Source: an uncultured Dermabacteraceae bacterium (GTDB lineage: Bacteria; Actinomycetota; Actinomycetes; Actinomycetales; Dermabacteraceae). Taken from it: DNA of 6,235 bases. Location of the stretch: positions 1 through 6,235 of the forward strand of contig CAMILZ010000038.1 of the NCBI GenBank assembly GCA_946223075.1. Reading direction: 5' to 3'. The position numbers and the translations under genes are program-made. Positions 5,330 through 6,235 of this stretch are shown here, one piece after another (position 1 is the stretch's first letter; each line of letters opens with the position of its first letter). The notes beneath the pieces are model-generated. The model was not told where the DNA came from. It ran no database searches and was given only the letters and a program-made list of their open reading frames with translations.

Positions 5330-6235
5330 ATGAGCAAACCCAGCATTCACGCCTTCTCCAAGGCCGATTCCGTGGAGGGGCAGGGCGTAGGAAGCGCCTA
5401 CCTGGAGCAGGTCGCACTCATCAGCGCTGAACTGGGCGACGAGTTCGATATTCTCTCGCGCGCGCGGCTCGGCAACTTCGGCGATATCAACCACTTCCAC
5501 TCGATCAACCCCGAATACCGTGCCGCAATGCCGTTCGCGAAGAGGCGCGGAGAAACGATCGCGCACGTCCATTTCATCCCTGAGACGGTCGACGACTCGA
5601 TCGCGATGCCTAAGCCCGCGCGCTGGGCGTTTTACCGCTACATGCTGAACTTCTATCGTGCGGCGGATGCACTCGTGACCGTCAACCCGTGGTTCATCAC
5701 TGCGCTCGAGAATCAATACGGATTCGCCCCCTCAACAATCACGTTCATCCCCAATTTCGTCTCGGAGGAGCAGTTCCACCCTCTCGAGCGCAACGACAAG
5801 ATTACGCAGCGGCGCCGTTCATGGGGTGCGGAGCATGGCCAGTTCGTCGTCATGTGCGCCGGGCAGCTTCAAACCCGTAAAGGCTTCTTCGATCTTCTTG
5901 AGGTCGCGCGCGCAATGCCCGAGGCGCTTTTTGTGTGGGCGGGCGACTTCTCGTTTGGGCGCATTACGAGCGGCTACGAGAAGATCAAAAAGGCGAAGGA
6001 TAATCTCCCCGCGAACGTCAAGCTCATCGGGCTTGTGCCTCGCGAGGAGATGAATGAGTGCTTCAACGCCGCCGACGCGTTCTTCTTGCCAAGCTACGAA
6101 GAGCTCTTCCCCATGACGATCCTCGAGGCGATGGCGACCGACACCCCGATCGTCGTGCGTGATCTCGTGTATTACGAAGGCGTCCTTTTCGACCACGCCA
6201 CGAGGATCGAAGCGGGACGAGGTGAGATCGGCGGG
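5330..6235 (+). CDS. GT4 glycosyltransferase, CpoA-like (3' end beyond window)
   Basis: The first 302 residues of a GT-B-fold family GT4 glycosyltransferase; the frame is open to the last base, so the C-terminus is missing. The N-terminal part reads FSKADSVEGQGVGSAYLEQV (9-28), then HVHFIPETVDDS (79-90), YRYMLNFYRAADALVTVNPW (102-121) and FIPNFVSEEQFHP (139-151). This matches the layout of the second enzyme of the Firmicute glycolipid pair (CpoA/BgsA type), which adds a further hexose to monoglycosyl-diacylglycerol. The nucleotide-sugar domain shows AGQLQTRKGF (177-186), where GRL..KG is usual, and FFLPSYEELFPMTILEAMA (251-269) with EX7E at E258 and E266. There is no signal peptide; it is likely a peripheral enzyme at the inner face of the membrane. 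It starts 11 bp after the VTT gene stop with only a weak Shine-Dalgarno site (AGCGAGAA), so it is probably cotranscribed and coupled. Linkage and sugar are unknown. A capsule or other polysaccharide role is the main alternative. Confidence 0.9.
   Translation, partial: MSKPSIHAFSKADSVEGQGVGSAYLEQVALISAELGDEFDILSRARLGNFGDINHFHSINPEYRAAMPFAKRRGETIAHVHFIPETVDDSIAMPKPARWAFYRYMLNFYRAADALVTVNPWFITALENQYGFAPSTITFIPNFVSEEQFHPLERNDKITQRRRSWGAEHGQFVVMCAGQLQTRKGFFDLLEVARAMPEALFVWAGDFSFGRITSGYEKIKKAKDNLPANVKLIGLVPREEMNECFNAADAFFLPSYEELFPMTILEAMATDTPIVVRDLVYYEGVLFDHATRIEAGRGEIGG

Noticed and set aside
4398..5417. A 339-codon minus-strand open frame spanning the end of GT4, all of the VTT gene and the start of the next
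   Set aside because: The product is very rich in Arg, Gly, His and Asp with no domain, and it overlaps three genes supported by family motifs and operon spacing.
5189..5716. A 175-codon minus-strand open frame within the second GT4 gene
   Set aside because: The opposite strand encodes a continuous glycosyltransferase of at least 302 codons with family motifs.

Overview
The window is GC-rich DNA with dense, mostly C/G-ending codons and clear Shine-Dalgarno sites at three starts (creatinase, ATP-grasp and first glycosyltransferase genes). The gene content fits a high-GC Gram-positive bacterium (Actinomycetota, perhaps Actinomycetales or Micrococcales). The species is an inference and cannot be fixed from this sequence. 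There is no sign of a mobile element, CRISPR array, tRNA or rRNA.

Left part (1-1412): the last codons of a probable unidentified plus-strand gene end at 110. They are followed by a perfect 11-bp-stem hairpin, and then by a complete creatinase gene on the minus strand (165-1412). The creatinase has all the active-site residues I know for the family. The 338-bp divergent interval (1413-1750) has two parts. The creatinase-proximal part is GC-rich and foldable, with a 16-bp palindrome and a bulged hairpin. The other part is lower in GC and carries a near-perfect 12-bp tandem repeat plus a third copy of its core.

Middle part (1751-3004): a GTG-started ATP-grasp ligase that resembles the D-aspartate ligase (Aslfm) of Enterococcus faecium along its whole length. 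It probably adds an amino acid to the peptidoglycan precursor side chain. It is followed by two stem-loops in a 236-bp interval.

Right part (3241-6235): a tight plus-strand operon with a GT4 glycosyltransferase, a VTT/DedA-like membrane protein starting in an ATGA overlap, and a second GT4 glycosyltransferase 11 bp downstream that runs off the window. The two transferases resemble the paired enzymes that make mono- and diglycosyl-diacylglycerol in Firmicutes (Dgs/CpoA or BgsB/BgsA type). The membrane protein between them belongs to a superfamily with lipid scramblases and lipid-carrier translocases. The suggested joint role is to build a membrane glycolipid on the cytoplasmic face and perhaps move it across the membrane. 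With the ATP-grasp ligase, the plus-strand genes form a cell-envelope block next to an unrelated catabolic gene for creatine.

The most interesting points are the transferase-VTT-transferase arrangement, the D-Asp-ligase-like gene in an actinobacterial setting, and the repeat-bearing divergent regulatory region. I see no clearly new enzyme system.
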